Shown here: positions 1 through 6,174 of the stretch, in pieces
How the letters are laid out: each line of letters opens with the position of its first letter
Position numbering within the stretch: position 1 is the first letter of the stretch
Source: DATNBT01 sp964579765
GTDB lineage: Bacteria > Acidobacteriota > Vicinamibacteria > Vicinamibacterales > CAVVIG01
Direction of reading: 5' to 3'
Assembly: GCA_964579765.1 (NCBI GenBank)
Contig: CAZOIK010000101.1
Location: forward strand, 1-11,634
DNA: 11,634 nt
The notes under the pieces: generated by a model
Database searches by the model: none
Told to the model about the DNA's origin: nothing
The model's input: the letters and a program-made list of their open reading frames with translations, nothing else
Made by a program: the position numbers and the translations under genes

Positions 1-83
1 CCGCCAGCACGACCGAATGCAGCGCGTGTGCCGCCACGCCGGCCAGGCCGGCGCGAACATTTCGCGCGGGGGCCAGGCCTCGA

Positions 84-314
84 TCACGAACGCTTGAGAG
101 CCGCCGGCCGGGCGTCAGTCGTCGTCCGCCACAGCGCCGCCGCCCGAAGCACGACGTACGTCGCGTAAAGACCGACCACGCCCGCGAACGCCCATCCGAC
201 GCGCAGCACCGCGTCGGCGACCACTCGCGGCCCGACGTGCCAAATCAGAATTGCGACGAGGACGTGCCTGCCGCGAGCAGCGAGCGGTGAAGCGACGGCG
301 TCAACGGCGGCCAC
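84..314 (-). CDS. Flippase-like (LPG-synthase TM / AglD-type) membrane protein, N-terminal fragment
   Basis: A 76-residue reading frame from GTG 314, with an in-frame stop just upstream at 333-335. Residues about 18-60 form two hydrophobic segments; the stretches LIWHVGPRVV, VGWAFAGVVGLY and LRAAALWRTT resemble the start of the lysylphosphatidylglycerol-synthase transmembrane / flippase-like family, whose members are normally 300 residues or more. The frame stops at 84-86, yet the next bases in a shifted frame read AGLAGVAAHALHSVVLA, which looks like the following conserved block of that family. This suggests a frameshifted or decayed gene whose remainder lies beyond position 1. It is downstream of the acyloxyacyl hydrolase gene on the same strand, 44 bases away. 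No good Shine-Dalgarno is visible. The family call rests on remembered patterns; the alternative is a genuine small two-span membrane protein. Confidence 0.4.
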   Translation of the reverse strand: MAAVDAVASPLAARGRHVLVAILIWHVGPRVVADAVLRVGWAFAGVVGLYATYVVLRAAALWRTTTDARPAALKRS

Positions 315-358
315 GACCCGGCGTTCAACGACTCAACGCCGATGCCAGCGAAACACGA

Positions 359-1528
359 TCAACGCAGCGTGCCGTCTCCCGCGGCGCCCAGCCGATAGCC
401 GAGGCCGACCTCGAGCGCGTCGGCCTTGCGGCCGTTGATCGCGCGCACGCCGAACGTGCTGAACACGCGATCGCCCAGCTGATAGCGCCAGCCGTACCGC
501 TCGTAAAGCCGGGAGATCTCGTCCGTGTCGGTGCCGCGCGCCACGACGTAGCCGACGTCCATGAACGCGCTGAACCGGCCGATGATGTGCTCGTAGCCGC
601 CATACACACCGAGCGACCACGGCTGCACGCTTGCCGCGGACGCGATCGGCGCGCCGTCGTGTCTCAGGTCCATGCCTGACGTCACCCGTCCGAATCTGTA
701 GAAGTGCCGGCGAATCGCCGCCGTCCCTTCGAACGTGCTGAAGTCTCTCCGGACGAGCGGCGCGGTTGACTCGATGACGTTCTTCACGCCGGTCGTCATG
801 CCGAGGACGACGTCCCAGGCGGGGTGAAACGGACGCACCGGCGCGAGCGCCTCGGGGGCGGCGCCGCGGATGGGCGCGAAGTTGTACTGGACCTGCAGCT
901 TCGGCCCCAGCACGTTGATGCCCTGATCCGGCTGCAGCAGTCCGCCGTTCGATCGGTGGGTGAAGTCGAGCCCCGTGGACCACGCGACGTGCGGCGTCGC
1001 GAGATAGCGGAGGTAGACGCCCCAGTCGATGCGCGCGTTCAGATCCGAACCGAGCACGCTTCGCGTCGGCGCCGACCCGGGCGTCGCGTCCGTCCAGTTC
1101 CACGACAGCCCCATCCCGAAGTCGGACGTGAAGTCGAGCCGATCCGTAAGCCGGCCGAACGGCCAGGAGAAGAAGGTGTATGCCTCGACCGGCCGTATCA
1201 GCCGTCCGTGATTCTCAAAGACGGCGGTTGAGATGCCGAAGCCATACGACGGCATGTTGTAGAGCTGGTGCCACGCCTGGCTGCCGTCGGTGCGCCGCCC
1301 GACCTCAACCGTCACGCCGGTTGCCCATCCGATCTGATCGCGCGATTCGGGCGCGATCACTGCAAAGGGATTTGTCGGAAGAATGAACGACGGCGTCAAG
1401 CCGCCTCGCACGAACCACAGATTCCCGGCGTCGGACTGCGCGAATGCATCAGCTCGCCCGACGAACGCGACGAGCAGCACGACTGCGAGCCTCCTCAGCC
1501 ACACCACGGGCCCGATTGGTGCAAACAC
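359..1528 (-). CDS. PagL-like acyloxyacyl hydrolase / lipid A deacylase family outer-membrane protein
   Basis: A 389-residue protein. Residues 1-30 look like a signal peptide (hydrophobic LAVVLLVAFV, cleavage probably after AFA). The rest alternates in the way of an outer-membrane beta-barrel. The block LDFTHRSNGG at 187-196, followed by PDQGIN (200-205) and QVQYNF, is the His-x-Ser-Asn signature of PagL (His191, Ser193). The preceding blocks YGFGIS (95-100), GMGLSWNW (138-145) and GSDLNARID (160-168) match the longer acyloxyacyl hydrolases of Bacteroidetes type rather than the roughly 170-residue Pseudomonas PagL. Known members remove the 3-O acyl chain of lipid A in the outer membrane. The residue 14 after the His, where PagL has its catalytic Glu, is Asn205, so activity is not assured. 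The start is uncertain: GTG 1528, or GTGs at 1507 or 1504, all lacking a strong ribosome site. The divergent CBS gene starts 25 bases away. Confidence 0.78.
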   Translation of the reverse strand: MFAPIGPVVWLRRLAVVLLVAFVGRADAFAQSDAGNLWFVRGGLTPSFILPTNPFAVIAPESRDQIGWATGVTVEVGRRTDGSQAWHQLYNMPSYGFGISTAVFENHGRLIRPVEAYTFFSWPFGRLTDRLDFTSDFGMGLSWNWTDATPGSAPTRSVLGSDLNARIDWGVYLRYLATPHVAWSTGLDFTHRSNGGLLQPDQGINVLGPKLQVQYNFAPIRGAAPEALAPVRPFHPAWDVVLGMTTGVKNVIESTAPLVRRDFSTFEGTAAIRRHFYRFGRVTSGMDLRHDGAPIASAASVQPWSLGVYGGYEHIIGRFSAFMDVGYVVARGTDTDEISRLYERYGWRYQLGDRVFSTFGVRAINGRKADALEVGLGYRLGAAGDGTLR

Positions 1529-1542
1529 CTAGCCGGAGAAGC

Positions 1543-1548
1543 GAGGAA
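1543..1548 (+). promoter_or_regulatory. Ribosome binding site of the CBS gene
   Basis: GAGGAA lies five bases before GTG 1554 and fixes that codon as the start. It falls inside the 25-base gap between the divergent CBS and acyloxyacyl hydrolase starts, so at least one promoter must reach into the opposite gene or one start must be further in. Confidence 0.6.
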
Positions 1549-1553
1549 CTGCC

Positions 1554-2006
1554 GTGAAGGAACAGATTCGGAAGCACGCCAGCGACGTCATGACTCCGAA
1601 TCCGGCGCGCTGCTCATCCGAGACGACGCTGGATCAGATTGCCCGGCTCATGGTCGAGTACAATTGCGGCGAGATCGTGATCGTGGACGTCGCCGACACT
1701 CCGGTCGGCGTGATCACCGACCGCGACATCGTCTGCCGCATCGTGGCCGAAGGGAAGAACCCGATGGGCTATCCCGCGCTCTCATGCATGTCAGAGCCGG
1801 TGATCACGGTGTCCCTTACTGCCACGCTCGACGAGATCGTCGGGACGATGGAAACGCATCAGGTGCGGAGGCTGCCCGTGGTGGACGCCGACGGCTCGTG
1901 CGTGGGCATGATCGCCCTGGCGGATCTCGTGTCGCAGCTCCCGGCGCGGATGGTCTCGGATCTGCTCGAGCACATCTCGCGCGTCTCCCTCCACCCTTCG
2001 TCGTGA
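1554..2006 (+). CDS. Two-CBS-domain protein, Hrp1-like
   Basis: A 150-residue cytoplasmic protein made of two CBS domains and little else. CBS1 spans about residues 9-65 (ASDVMTPNPARCSSE ... GVITDRDIVCR) and CBS2 about 75-132 (LSCMSEPVITVSLTATLDE ... ETHQVRRLPVVDADG ... GMIALADLV). Length and layout resemble mycobacterial Hrp1 (Rv2626c), a stand-alone CBS pair of the hypoxia regulon; such pairs dimerise and often bind adenine nucleotides. The ligand here cannot be told from sequence. The start is GTG 1554, supported by GAGGAA at 1543-1548 with five bases of spacing. A small gene follows after 6 bases, so the two are probably co-transcribed. The Hsp20 gene elsewhere in the window recalls the HspX/Hrp1 pairing of dormancy regulons, but that parallel is inference. 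Confidence 0.9.
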   Translation: MKEQIRKHASDVMTPNPARCSSETTLDQIARLMVEYNCGEIVIVDVADTPVGVITDRDIVCRIVAEGKNPMGYPALSCMSEPVITVSLTATLDEIVGTMETHQVRRLPVVDADGSCVGMIALADLVSQLPARMVSDLLEHISRVSLHPSS

Positions 2007-2012
2007 CGCCGG

Positions 2013-2267
2013 ATGGATGACATCACTCCCGCCGACGCCGCCCGTGCCGCCGTTGACGCGCTGCTCCGCGTCGTCGATCAATCGTCCCACGATTTGCGCG
2101 AGTTCCACGACGTGCTGGCGCACGCGCGCCTGTCGCCGCTGCCGCCGTTTCCGCGCGCGACGGTGCTGTTGAGCGAGCGCATCATCGACCGGCTGGCCAA
2201 AGTGGACAGCGAGCTCGAAGAGGTGCTGCTCGGCCTCGGCCTCGAGCGCCCGCCGCGCCGCGTGTGA
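2013..2267 (+). CDS. Small hypothetical helical protein
   Basis: An 84-residue acidic protein that I do not recognise. It starts at ATG 2013, 6 bases after the stop of the CBS gene, without a strong Shine-Dalgarno, so translation is probably coupled. It has no signal peptide or membrane span. Two predicted amphipathic helices (about 7-40, ARAAVDALLRVVDQSSHD, and 48-76, VLLSERIIDRLAKVDSELEE) flank a proline-rich link, PLPPFPR. It could be a small partner of the CBS protein. Codon third positions are strongly G or C, as in neighbouring genes. The same frame stays open and coding-like for about 57 codons after its TGA stop (see the 2268-2443 entry), so the gene may once have been longer. Confidence 0.6.
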   Translation: MDDITPADAARAAVDALLRVVDQSSHDLREFHDVLAHARLSPLPPFPRATVLLSERIIDRLAKVDSELEEVLLGLGLERPPRRV

Positions 2268-2443
2268 CCTTCACGCGCGCGGCCGCGCGAACAGCTGCGT
2301 GACGCTTTCCTTGATGCCGCGTCGACGACGCTGCTCGTCGCGCTCGGATCGTTCACGACAAAGTGGCGCGACGTCGGCTGGCTGGTCGCGGGCGTAGTGA
2401 TCGTCGGCGTGTGCGACGAGGTCGCGCGCCGCGTGCGGCTGGC
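2268..2443 (+). pseudogene. Possible coding remnant with a membrane segment, in frame after a TGA
   Basis: Directly after the TGA of the 84-residue gene the same frame continues open with strongly G/C third positions until about 2443, then loses that bias. It would encode LRDAFLDAASTTLLVALGSF and, further on, WLVAGVVIVGVC, a plausible membrane span. It has no ATG or TTG, and the only GTG before the strand switch area is late (2397), so it cannot easily be a separate gene. It could be a 3' extension cut by a nonsense change, a readthrough product, or chance antisense patterning opposite the 3' half of the SnoaL-like gene. Confidence 0.22.
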
Positions 2444-2678
2444 GTCCGTCGGTGAGGTAGCCGCCGCGCTGCAGGTGCCCGATCGGCTCGCGTCGCGCGA
2501 TGATGTCGAACAGCCACCAGATCTCGTCGCGTCCCCGGCAGATGCCGTGCGATTTCTTCATCAGCAGCGGCACGGCCGGACTCTCGAGCACCGCATCCGG
2601 TGCGTACAACCGCGCCAGCGCGTTCGCGTCGTTCATCGCGAACGCCGTCCTCGGTGCCCACACCCGCTTCGCATGCAA
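2271..2678 (-). CDS. NTF2/SnoaL-like protein with an aberrant C-terminal half
   Basis: A 135-residue frame. Residues 7-79 fit the SnoaL-like / NTF2-like fold: FAMNDANALARLYAPDAVLE, then ESPAVP and GRDEIWWLFDII. These alpha+beta barrel proteins bind or convert small molecules in the cytoplasm; substrates are very diverse. After GGYLTDGR (72-79) the expected aromatic-rich strands are absent, and the frame reads arginine-rich sequence (RSERDEQRRRR) with poor third-position GC. Neither other minus frame restores the family pattern, so the gene looks truncated or chimeric from about 2443 down. The start is TTG 2678, with GGAG at 2689-2692 ten bases ahead; ATG 2636 would lose the first helix. It begins 7 bases after the glycosidase stop, so it is in that operon. 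Confidence 0.5.
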   Translation of the reverse strand: MHAKRVWAPRTAFAMNDANALARLYAPDAVLESPAVPLLMKKSHGICRGRDEIWWLFDIIARREPIGHLQRGGYLTDGRQPHAARDLVAHADDHYARDQPADVAPLCRERSERDEQRRRRGIKESVTQLFARPRA

Positions 2679-2685
2679 ACGACGA

Positions 2686-3918
2686 CTACTCCATCACCAC
2701 CCTGCTCTCGTCCGTGCGCTCCTGCATGACGTGCGCGGCCCAGTCGAGCGCCGAGGTGTCGAGGCTCTCGAGCAGCTCGATGGACGTCGCCGCCGCGCGG
2801 ACGTTGCGCACGTTTTCGATCTGCCGCGCGAGCTCCTGCGCGAGCGGCTCGTACACGTGACGCACGCCGCGATCGTCGGCGTAGTCGAACATGCCGTTGT
2901 AGCAATGTCGATCGTCCTCCCACCCGGGATGGTTGACGATCGGATACAGGCACAGGCCTTCGACGGGCACGCCGGCGGCCCATGCGGTGTAGACCTCCTT
3001 GCACATGTACCGCAGCCAGGCCGGACGCGTGTCGTCCTCGATGCCGGTTTCGGCGATGAAGAGGGGACGCCGATAGCGCTCGTAGACTTCCTGCAGCATC
3101 AGGTTGACGTGCCGGTAGCGCGGATCCGACGGCACGATCAGCTGGTTCTTGTCGCCGAGCCAGACGAACTGGTTGTGGATGTAGTAGTTCACGCCGATCG
3201 CGTCGATGAGCCCTTCGTGGCCGCCGAACTCCGGGTGCGCGCGTCCGAGCAGCATGTCCCACGCGGCGAACTGGCTCAGCCGGTAGTTCTCGGCGGCCTC
3301 GACATCGTGCCGGCGCTCGGTGCGCGGGACGACGTTGATCATCGGATCGATCTGAAACACACGCACGGCCGGGTTGACGGCGCGGATGGCCTCGATCGCC
3401 TCGATGCTCGCGCGCACGAGCTGGCGTTTCATCTCGTCGCCGCGGTGCACGGCGAACGGGTTGAAGACCCCGCCCTCGCCACCCGCCCACGAGAAAAACG
3501 AGATCTCGTTGATCGGCGAGATGCACGGTGCCGCCGCGAACTCGCTGATGCACTTCGTCGCCTCGCGCGCGAACGCCACGAACCGCCGGATGAACTCCGC
3601 CGAGAAGATGTCGAGGCCGTCGGGCCAGCCGTAGTGCCACAGGTCCCAGATCACCTGTATGCCCGTCTCGCGCGCGGCCCGCAGCATCGAGAGAGCGCTC
3701 GAGAAGTCGTAGCGGTACGGGCTGCGCTCGATGACGGTCCACCGCAGACCGTCGCGCGCGGCCCGCACGCCGTATTGCTGCAGCAGGCGGTAGTCGGAGG
3801 CGGCGAACTCGTCGTGGCGGGTCGAATGCACGAGGTCGAGCCGCTTGCCGGTGCGGAGACGGTGCGTCGAGCACTCGAACCCGCCGAGAAAGAAGCTGTT
3901 GAACAGGCCGCCGCTCAT
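2686..3918 (-). CDS. GH1-like (clan A) beta-glycosidase family protein
   Basis: A 410-residue protein with a (beta/alpha)8 glycoside-hydrolase pattern. It opens with FFLGGFECSTHR and contains DLWHYGWPDGLD (residues about 92-103) in the position of the GH1 His-Trp-Asp block. SPINEISFF holds the Asn-Glu pair expected for the acid/base (Glu138), and FIAETGIEDD holds the probable nucleophile (Glu290); both catalytic carboxylates are present. There is no signal peptide, so it is presumably cytoplasmic. Retaining beta-glycoside cleavage is the likely chemistry; the sugar is unknown. I prefer ATG 3918 because it overlaps the stop of a 29-codon upstream gene as ATGA; GTG 3936 in the same frame is the alternative (416 residues). 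The SnoaL-like gene follows after 7 bases. It is a distant relative, not a recent duplicate, of the glycosidase at 7288-8487. Confidence 0.82.
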   Translation of the reverse strand: MSGGLFNSFFLGGFECSTHRLRTGKRLDLVHSTRHDEFAASDYRLLQQYGVRAARDGLRWTVIERSPYRYDFSSALSMLRAARETGIQVIWDLWHYGWPDGLDIFSAEFIRRFVAFAREATKCISEFAAAPCISPINEISFFSWAGGEGGVFNPFAVHRGDEMKRQLVRASIEAIEAIRAVNPAVRVFQIDPMINVVPRTERRHDVEAAENYRLSQFAAWDMLLGRAHPEFGGHEGLIDAIGVNYYIHNQFVWLGDKNQLIVPSDPRYRHVNLMLQEVYERYRRPLFIAETGIEDDTRPAWLRYMCKEVYTAWAAGVPVEGLCLYPIVNHPGWEDDRHCYNGMFDYADDRGVRHVYEPLAQELARQIENVRNVRAAATSIELLESLDTSALDWAAHVMQERTDESRVVME

Positions 3919-4004
3919 CGGGTTGAGGCGATGCACATCACGCCGACGGTCGCCGCCCAGACGGCAAAGACGATCAACGCGTCACGCAGCGCGTCCCGAG
4001 TCAT
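3915..4004 (-). CDS. 29-residue single-span membrane micropeptide
   Basis: An ATG at 4004 opens 29 codons ending in a TGA at 3915 that overlaps the ATG of the glycosidase gene (ATGA). The peptide starts MTRDALRDA, has one hydrophobic stretch (LIVFAVWAATVGVMCIA, residues about 10-26) and ends STR. The charges would favour a single membrane span. The four-base overlap gives the glycosidase gene a coupled start, which argues that the peptide is translated. A weak GAGA sits about seven bases before the ATG. It may have a membrane-anchoring or leader role, or simply serve coupling. I know no family for it, and it is too short for most gene finders. Confidence 0.45.
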   Translation of the reverse strand: MTRDALRDALIVFAVWAATVGVMCIASTR

Positions 4005-4021
4005 GGCAGTCTCGCGGGACC

Positions 4022-4070
4022 GCGCTGCAACAGCGCTGCCGCCGCCACGTGCCGGGAAAGAGAACCCGGC
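4022..4070 (-). promoter_or_regulatory. Two tandem hairpins in the leader of the micropeptide-glycosidase operon
   Basis: On the minus strand, reading toward ATG 4004, there is first GCCGGG-TTCTCTTT-CCCGGC (4070-4051) and then GCGCTG-TTG-CAGCGC (4036-4022). Both stems are perfect 6-bp, GC-rich pairs. A looser GTC..CGCG..GAC palindrome lies at 4009-4020, next to the start. They could form an attenuator or structured leader, but no uridine tract follows either one. Confidence 0.3.
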
Positions 4071-4356
4071 GACCGGTGCGAGCGACGACGCGTGCCCCGC
4101 CTGGGCAGACGGCTACCGCCCGCGCCGCCGGCACCGGGCACGTGGCTTGCTCAGGCTGACGGTGTCCGCGCACGCCCATGGCTGACGTCGAGCTGGCAAC
4201 GCGCTCATCGCCGCGGCGCTGATGTTGATGGCGAGGCCGACAGCGCGCCTGCGCTGGCGACCTTCCGGAAGCTGACGAACGCGATCCGCCGATCGCTCCC
4301 GCCTGGCACCGCGGTTGCGTGCATCGTCGCGGCCCGCAATCCACAACTCATCGTAC

Positions 4357-4362
4357 GGAGGA
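4357..4362 (+). promoter_or_regulatory. Ribosome binding site that sets the Hsp20 start
   Basis: GGAGGA lies six bases before ATG 4369. It makes this codon the start rather than an in-frame codon 18 positions upstream (4315), whose extra residues (rich in Arg, Ser, Pro) have no family match. Confidence 0.75.
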
Positions 4363-4368
4363 ACGCAC

Positions 4369-4908
4369 ATGGCCGAACAGACGACTCAAATGGCGCCGCG
4401 CGAACAGCAGATGGCTCGACGTCAGTCCTCAGCGTTGCCGAGTCCCTTCCGGATGCTCGAGCGGTTCGCGGACGAAATCGACGGCGTTTTCGACGATTTC
4501 GGACTCGGACGCAACTGGTTGCGCATGCCGGCGCGCACCACGCAACTGTGGGCGCCCGACATCGAGATCACGCAGCAGAAGAACGAGCTCGTCGTGCGGG
4601 CCGACTTGCCGGGCATGAAGAAAGAGGACGTCTGCATCGACGTCACTGACAACGACATCACAATCTCCGGTGAGCGCCGTCAAGAAGAAGAGAGCGAGCG
4701 CGGCGGGATGTACCGCTCCGAGCGGATGTACGGGAGCTTCATGCGGACGATCCCGCTGCCCGACGGGGCGATGGCCGACCAGGCGAAGGCCACGTTCAAA
4801 AACGGCGTCCTGGAGATTCGAATGCCCGCGCCCCCAGAGCAGGTGACGCGCGGCAGGCGTCTTGAAATCCAGGAGGGCGCGGCGTCGCCGACGCCGCCGA
4901 AAAAGTAA
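4369..4908 (+). CDS. Small heat shock protein, Hsp20/alpha-crystallin family
   Basis: A 179-residue ATP-independent holdase chaperone of the cytoplasm, expected to form large oligomers that bind unfolding proteins. The variable N-terminal arm (1-58) contains FRMLERFADEIDGVFDDFG, typical of this class. The alpha-crystallin domain spans about 59-154: APDIEITQQKNELVVRADLP, GMKKEDVCIDV, ITISGERR and the hallmark ATFKNGVLEIRMPAP (141-155). The C-terminal tail carries RRLEIQ, a Leu-x-Ile version of the I-x-I/V oligomerisation motif (165-167), then a proline/lysine end. Length is ordinary for bacterial class A proteins. The start is fixed by GGAGGA. The cyclopropane synthase gene follows on the same strand after 84 bases. 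I did not find a CIRCE element or a clear heat-shock promoter upstream. Confidence 0.95.
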   Translation: MAEQTTQMAPREQQMARRQSSALPSPFRMLERFADEIDGVFDDFGLGRNWLRMPARTTQLWAPDIEITQQKNELVVRADLPGMKKEDVCIDVTDNDITISGERRQEEESERGGMYRSERMYGSFMRTIPLPDGAMADQAKATFKNGVLEIRMPAPPEQVTRGRRLEIQEGAASPTPPKK

Positions 4909-4929
4909 CTCGGTTCCGGATCCAGAGTC

Positions 4930-4991
4930 GCACCCCTCCGCGCCCTGGGACGCACGCGTGTTCGGGATAGCCCTGAGCGCCAGAGGGGTGC
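4930..4991 (+). promoter_or_regulatory. Perfect 9-bp inverted repeat sequestering the SD of the cyclopropane synthase gene
   Basis: GCACCCCTC at 4930-4938 is the exact reverse complement of GAGGGGTGC at 4983-4991. The right arm contains the whole Shine-Dalgarno (GAGGGG, 4983-4988) and ends one base before ATG 4993. The 44-base loop contains an 8-base palindrome, CACGCGTG (4953-4960). In RNA, pairing would hide the ribosome site, as in an RNA thermometer or a ligand- or translation-responsive leader. It has no uridine tract, so it is unlikely to be an intrinsic terminator. The repeat is directly seen; regulation is inferred. Confidence 0.45.
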
Positions 4992-4992
4992 T

Positions 4993-6111
4993 ATGTACGT
5001 CGTCACACCGGAGGACACCAGCCGCCCGTCGGGCGCGTTCGCCGTGCGCGTCAGAGCGCGCGAGTGGTGGGAGCGCGTGAACCGCGCGGGCGCGTACGCC
5101 GTCGCCGCGGCCTTCGTCAACGGCGACTTCGAGATCGACGGGGATCTGCTGGCGGCGATCCGCTGGTGGCAGGACGGGCGCGTGGATCGGCCGGCCGACC
5201 GGATCATGCGGCTGCTCGGTCCTCTCTGGATCGAGTCGTGGCTGCAGAGCCCGACGCGCGCGCGCCGCAACATCCGGTTTCACTACGACCGATCGAACCG
5301 CTTCTACCAGCAGTTCCTCGACCGGCGCATGGTGTACTCGTGCGCCTACTTTTCCGACCCCGCGGCGTCGCTCGAAGACGCACAGGTCAACAAGCTCGAC
5401 CACATCTGCCGCAAGCTGAATCTCGGGCGGGACGAGACGTTTCTCGACGTCGGCTGCGGCTGGGGCGCGCTCGTGATGCACGCCGTCGAGCGCTACGGCG
5501 TGACGGCGGTCGGCTGCACGCTGAGCGCGACGCAGGTCGAGTTCGGCCGCGACGCCGTCCGCCGCCGCGGCCTGGCCGATCGCATTGTCATCGAAGACAT
5601 GGACTACCGCGGCGTGCCCGGGTCGTTCGACAAGATCGCGTCGGTCGGGATGTACGAGCACGTGGGACGGCGGCGGCTCACCGCCTATTTCCGGACGCTC
5701 GCCGCACGCCTCGAGCCGGGCGGGCTCTTCCTGAATCACGGCATCGCGCGTCCGCAGGCAGTCGCCGACGACTCGAGCACGCGATTCATCCGGCGCCGTG
5801 TGTTTCCCGGCGGCGAACTCCCCCACCTCTCCGACGTCGTCCGCGCCGCTGAGGACGCGGGCTTCGAGGTCGTGGACGTCGAAAACCTGCGGCTGCACTA
5901 CGCGCTGACGTGCGCACACTGGGTCGCGCGGCTCCAGGAGCACCGCGATGCGTGCCTCGCCGAGGTTGACGCCGCGACGTATCGGACCTGGCTGCTCTAC
6001 CTGGCCGTCGCCGCCGTCAACTTCGAGCGCGGCGAGACCGACGTCTACCAGACGCTGCTCGCGCGCCGCGGCCCCCGCGCACGGAGTCGCCTCGCCCGCG
6101 CGGGTGTGTAG
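4993..6111 (+). CDS. cfa: Cyclopropane-fatty-acyl-phospholipid synthase family methyltransferase
   Basis: A 372-residue enzyme that would add a methylene group from S-adenosylmethionine across the double bond of unsaturated acyl chains in membrane phospholipids. An N-terminal domain (about 1-90, FAVRVRAREWWERV, FVNGDFEID) precedes the catalytic core. The block HYDRSNRFYQQFLD (97-110) and YSCAYF with Cys117 are family hallmarks. LDVGCGWGAL (151-160) is SAM motif I; GCTLSATQ (174-181) and SVGMYEHVG (217-225, Glu222) follow; FLNHGI holds His249 and LHYALTCAHW holds Tyr303. These correspond to the bicarbonate/active-site residues known in E. coli Cfa. The N-domain is slightly short, but GAGGGG before ATG 4993 supports this start. 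It follows hsp20 by 84 bases, in which an inverted repeat covers its ribosome site. Mycolic-acid-type methyltransferases are related, but no feature suggests mycolates. Confidence 0.93.
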   Translation: MYVVTPEDTSRPSGAFAVRVRAREWWERVNRAGAYAVAAAFVNGDFEIDGDLLAAIRWWQDGRVDRPADRIMRLLGPLWIESWLQSPTRARRNIRFHYDRSNRFYQQFLDRRMVYSCAYFSDPAASLEDAQVNKLDHICRKLNLGRDETFLDVGCGWGALVMHAVERYGVTAVGCTLSATQVEFGRDAVRRRGLADRIVIEDMDYRGVPGSFDKIASVGMYEHVGRRRLTAYFRTLAARLEPGGLFLNHGIARPQAVADDSSTRFIRRRVFPGGELPHLSDVVRAAEDAGFEVVDVENLRLHYALTCAHWVARLQEHRDACLAEVDAATYRTWLLYLAVAAVNFERGETDVYQTLLARRGPRARSRLARAGV

Positions 6112-6174
6112 CCCCGCCCGGTCGTGAGCCACTACATGACTCTTTGTCGTCGTTCTCCTGGCCCGTCGTGCAGG

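Larger units (their letters stand above)
4005..4368. other. Gene-free 364-base divergent region with several hairpins
   Basis: I see no credible gene here: frames on both strands are arginine/proline-rich and low in third-position bias. It must hold the control regions of the minus operon (start 4004) and of the Hsp20 gene (start 4369). No confident -35/-10 pair was found. Perfect inverted repeats are at 4022-4036 (GCGCTG, 3-base loop), 4051-4070 (GCCGGG, 8-base loop) and 4281-4296 (GCGATC, 4-base loop), plus a CTTCCGGAAG palindrome at 4262-4271. Confidence 0.5.

Noticed and set aside
4051..4070. Hairpin as intrinsic terminator of an upstream gene
   Set aside because: No gene runs into it from either side and there is no uridine tract.
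2500..4185. A long plus-strand open frame (561 codons)
   Set aside because: It is antisense to the GH1-like gene and its product is Arg/His/Val-rich without any family pattern; the minus frame has intact catalytic motifs.
3982..4344. Possible genes on either strand in the divergent gap
   Set aside because: Products are Arg/Pro/Cys-rich, without domain pattern or ribosome sites, and frames overlap both flanking genes.
4429..6132. A 567-codon minus-strand open frame
   Set aside because: It mirrors the Hsp20 and cyclopropane synthase genes, both with clear motifs on the plus strand.
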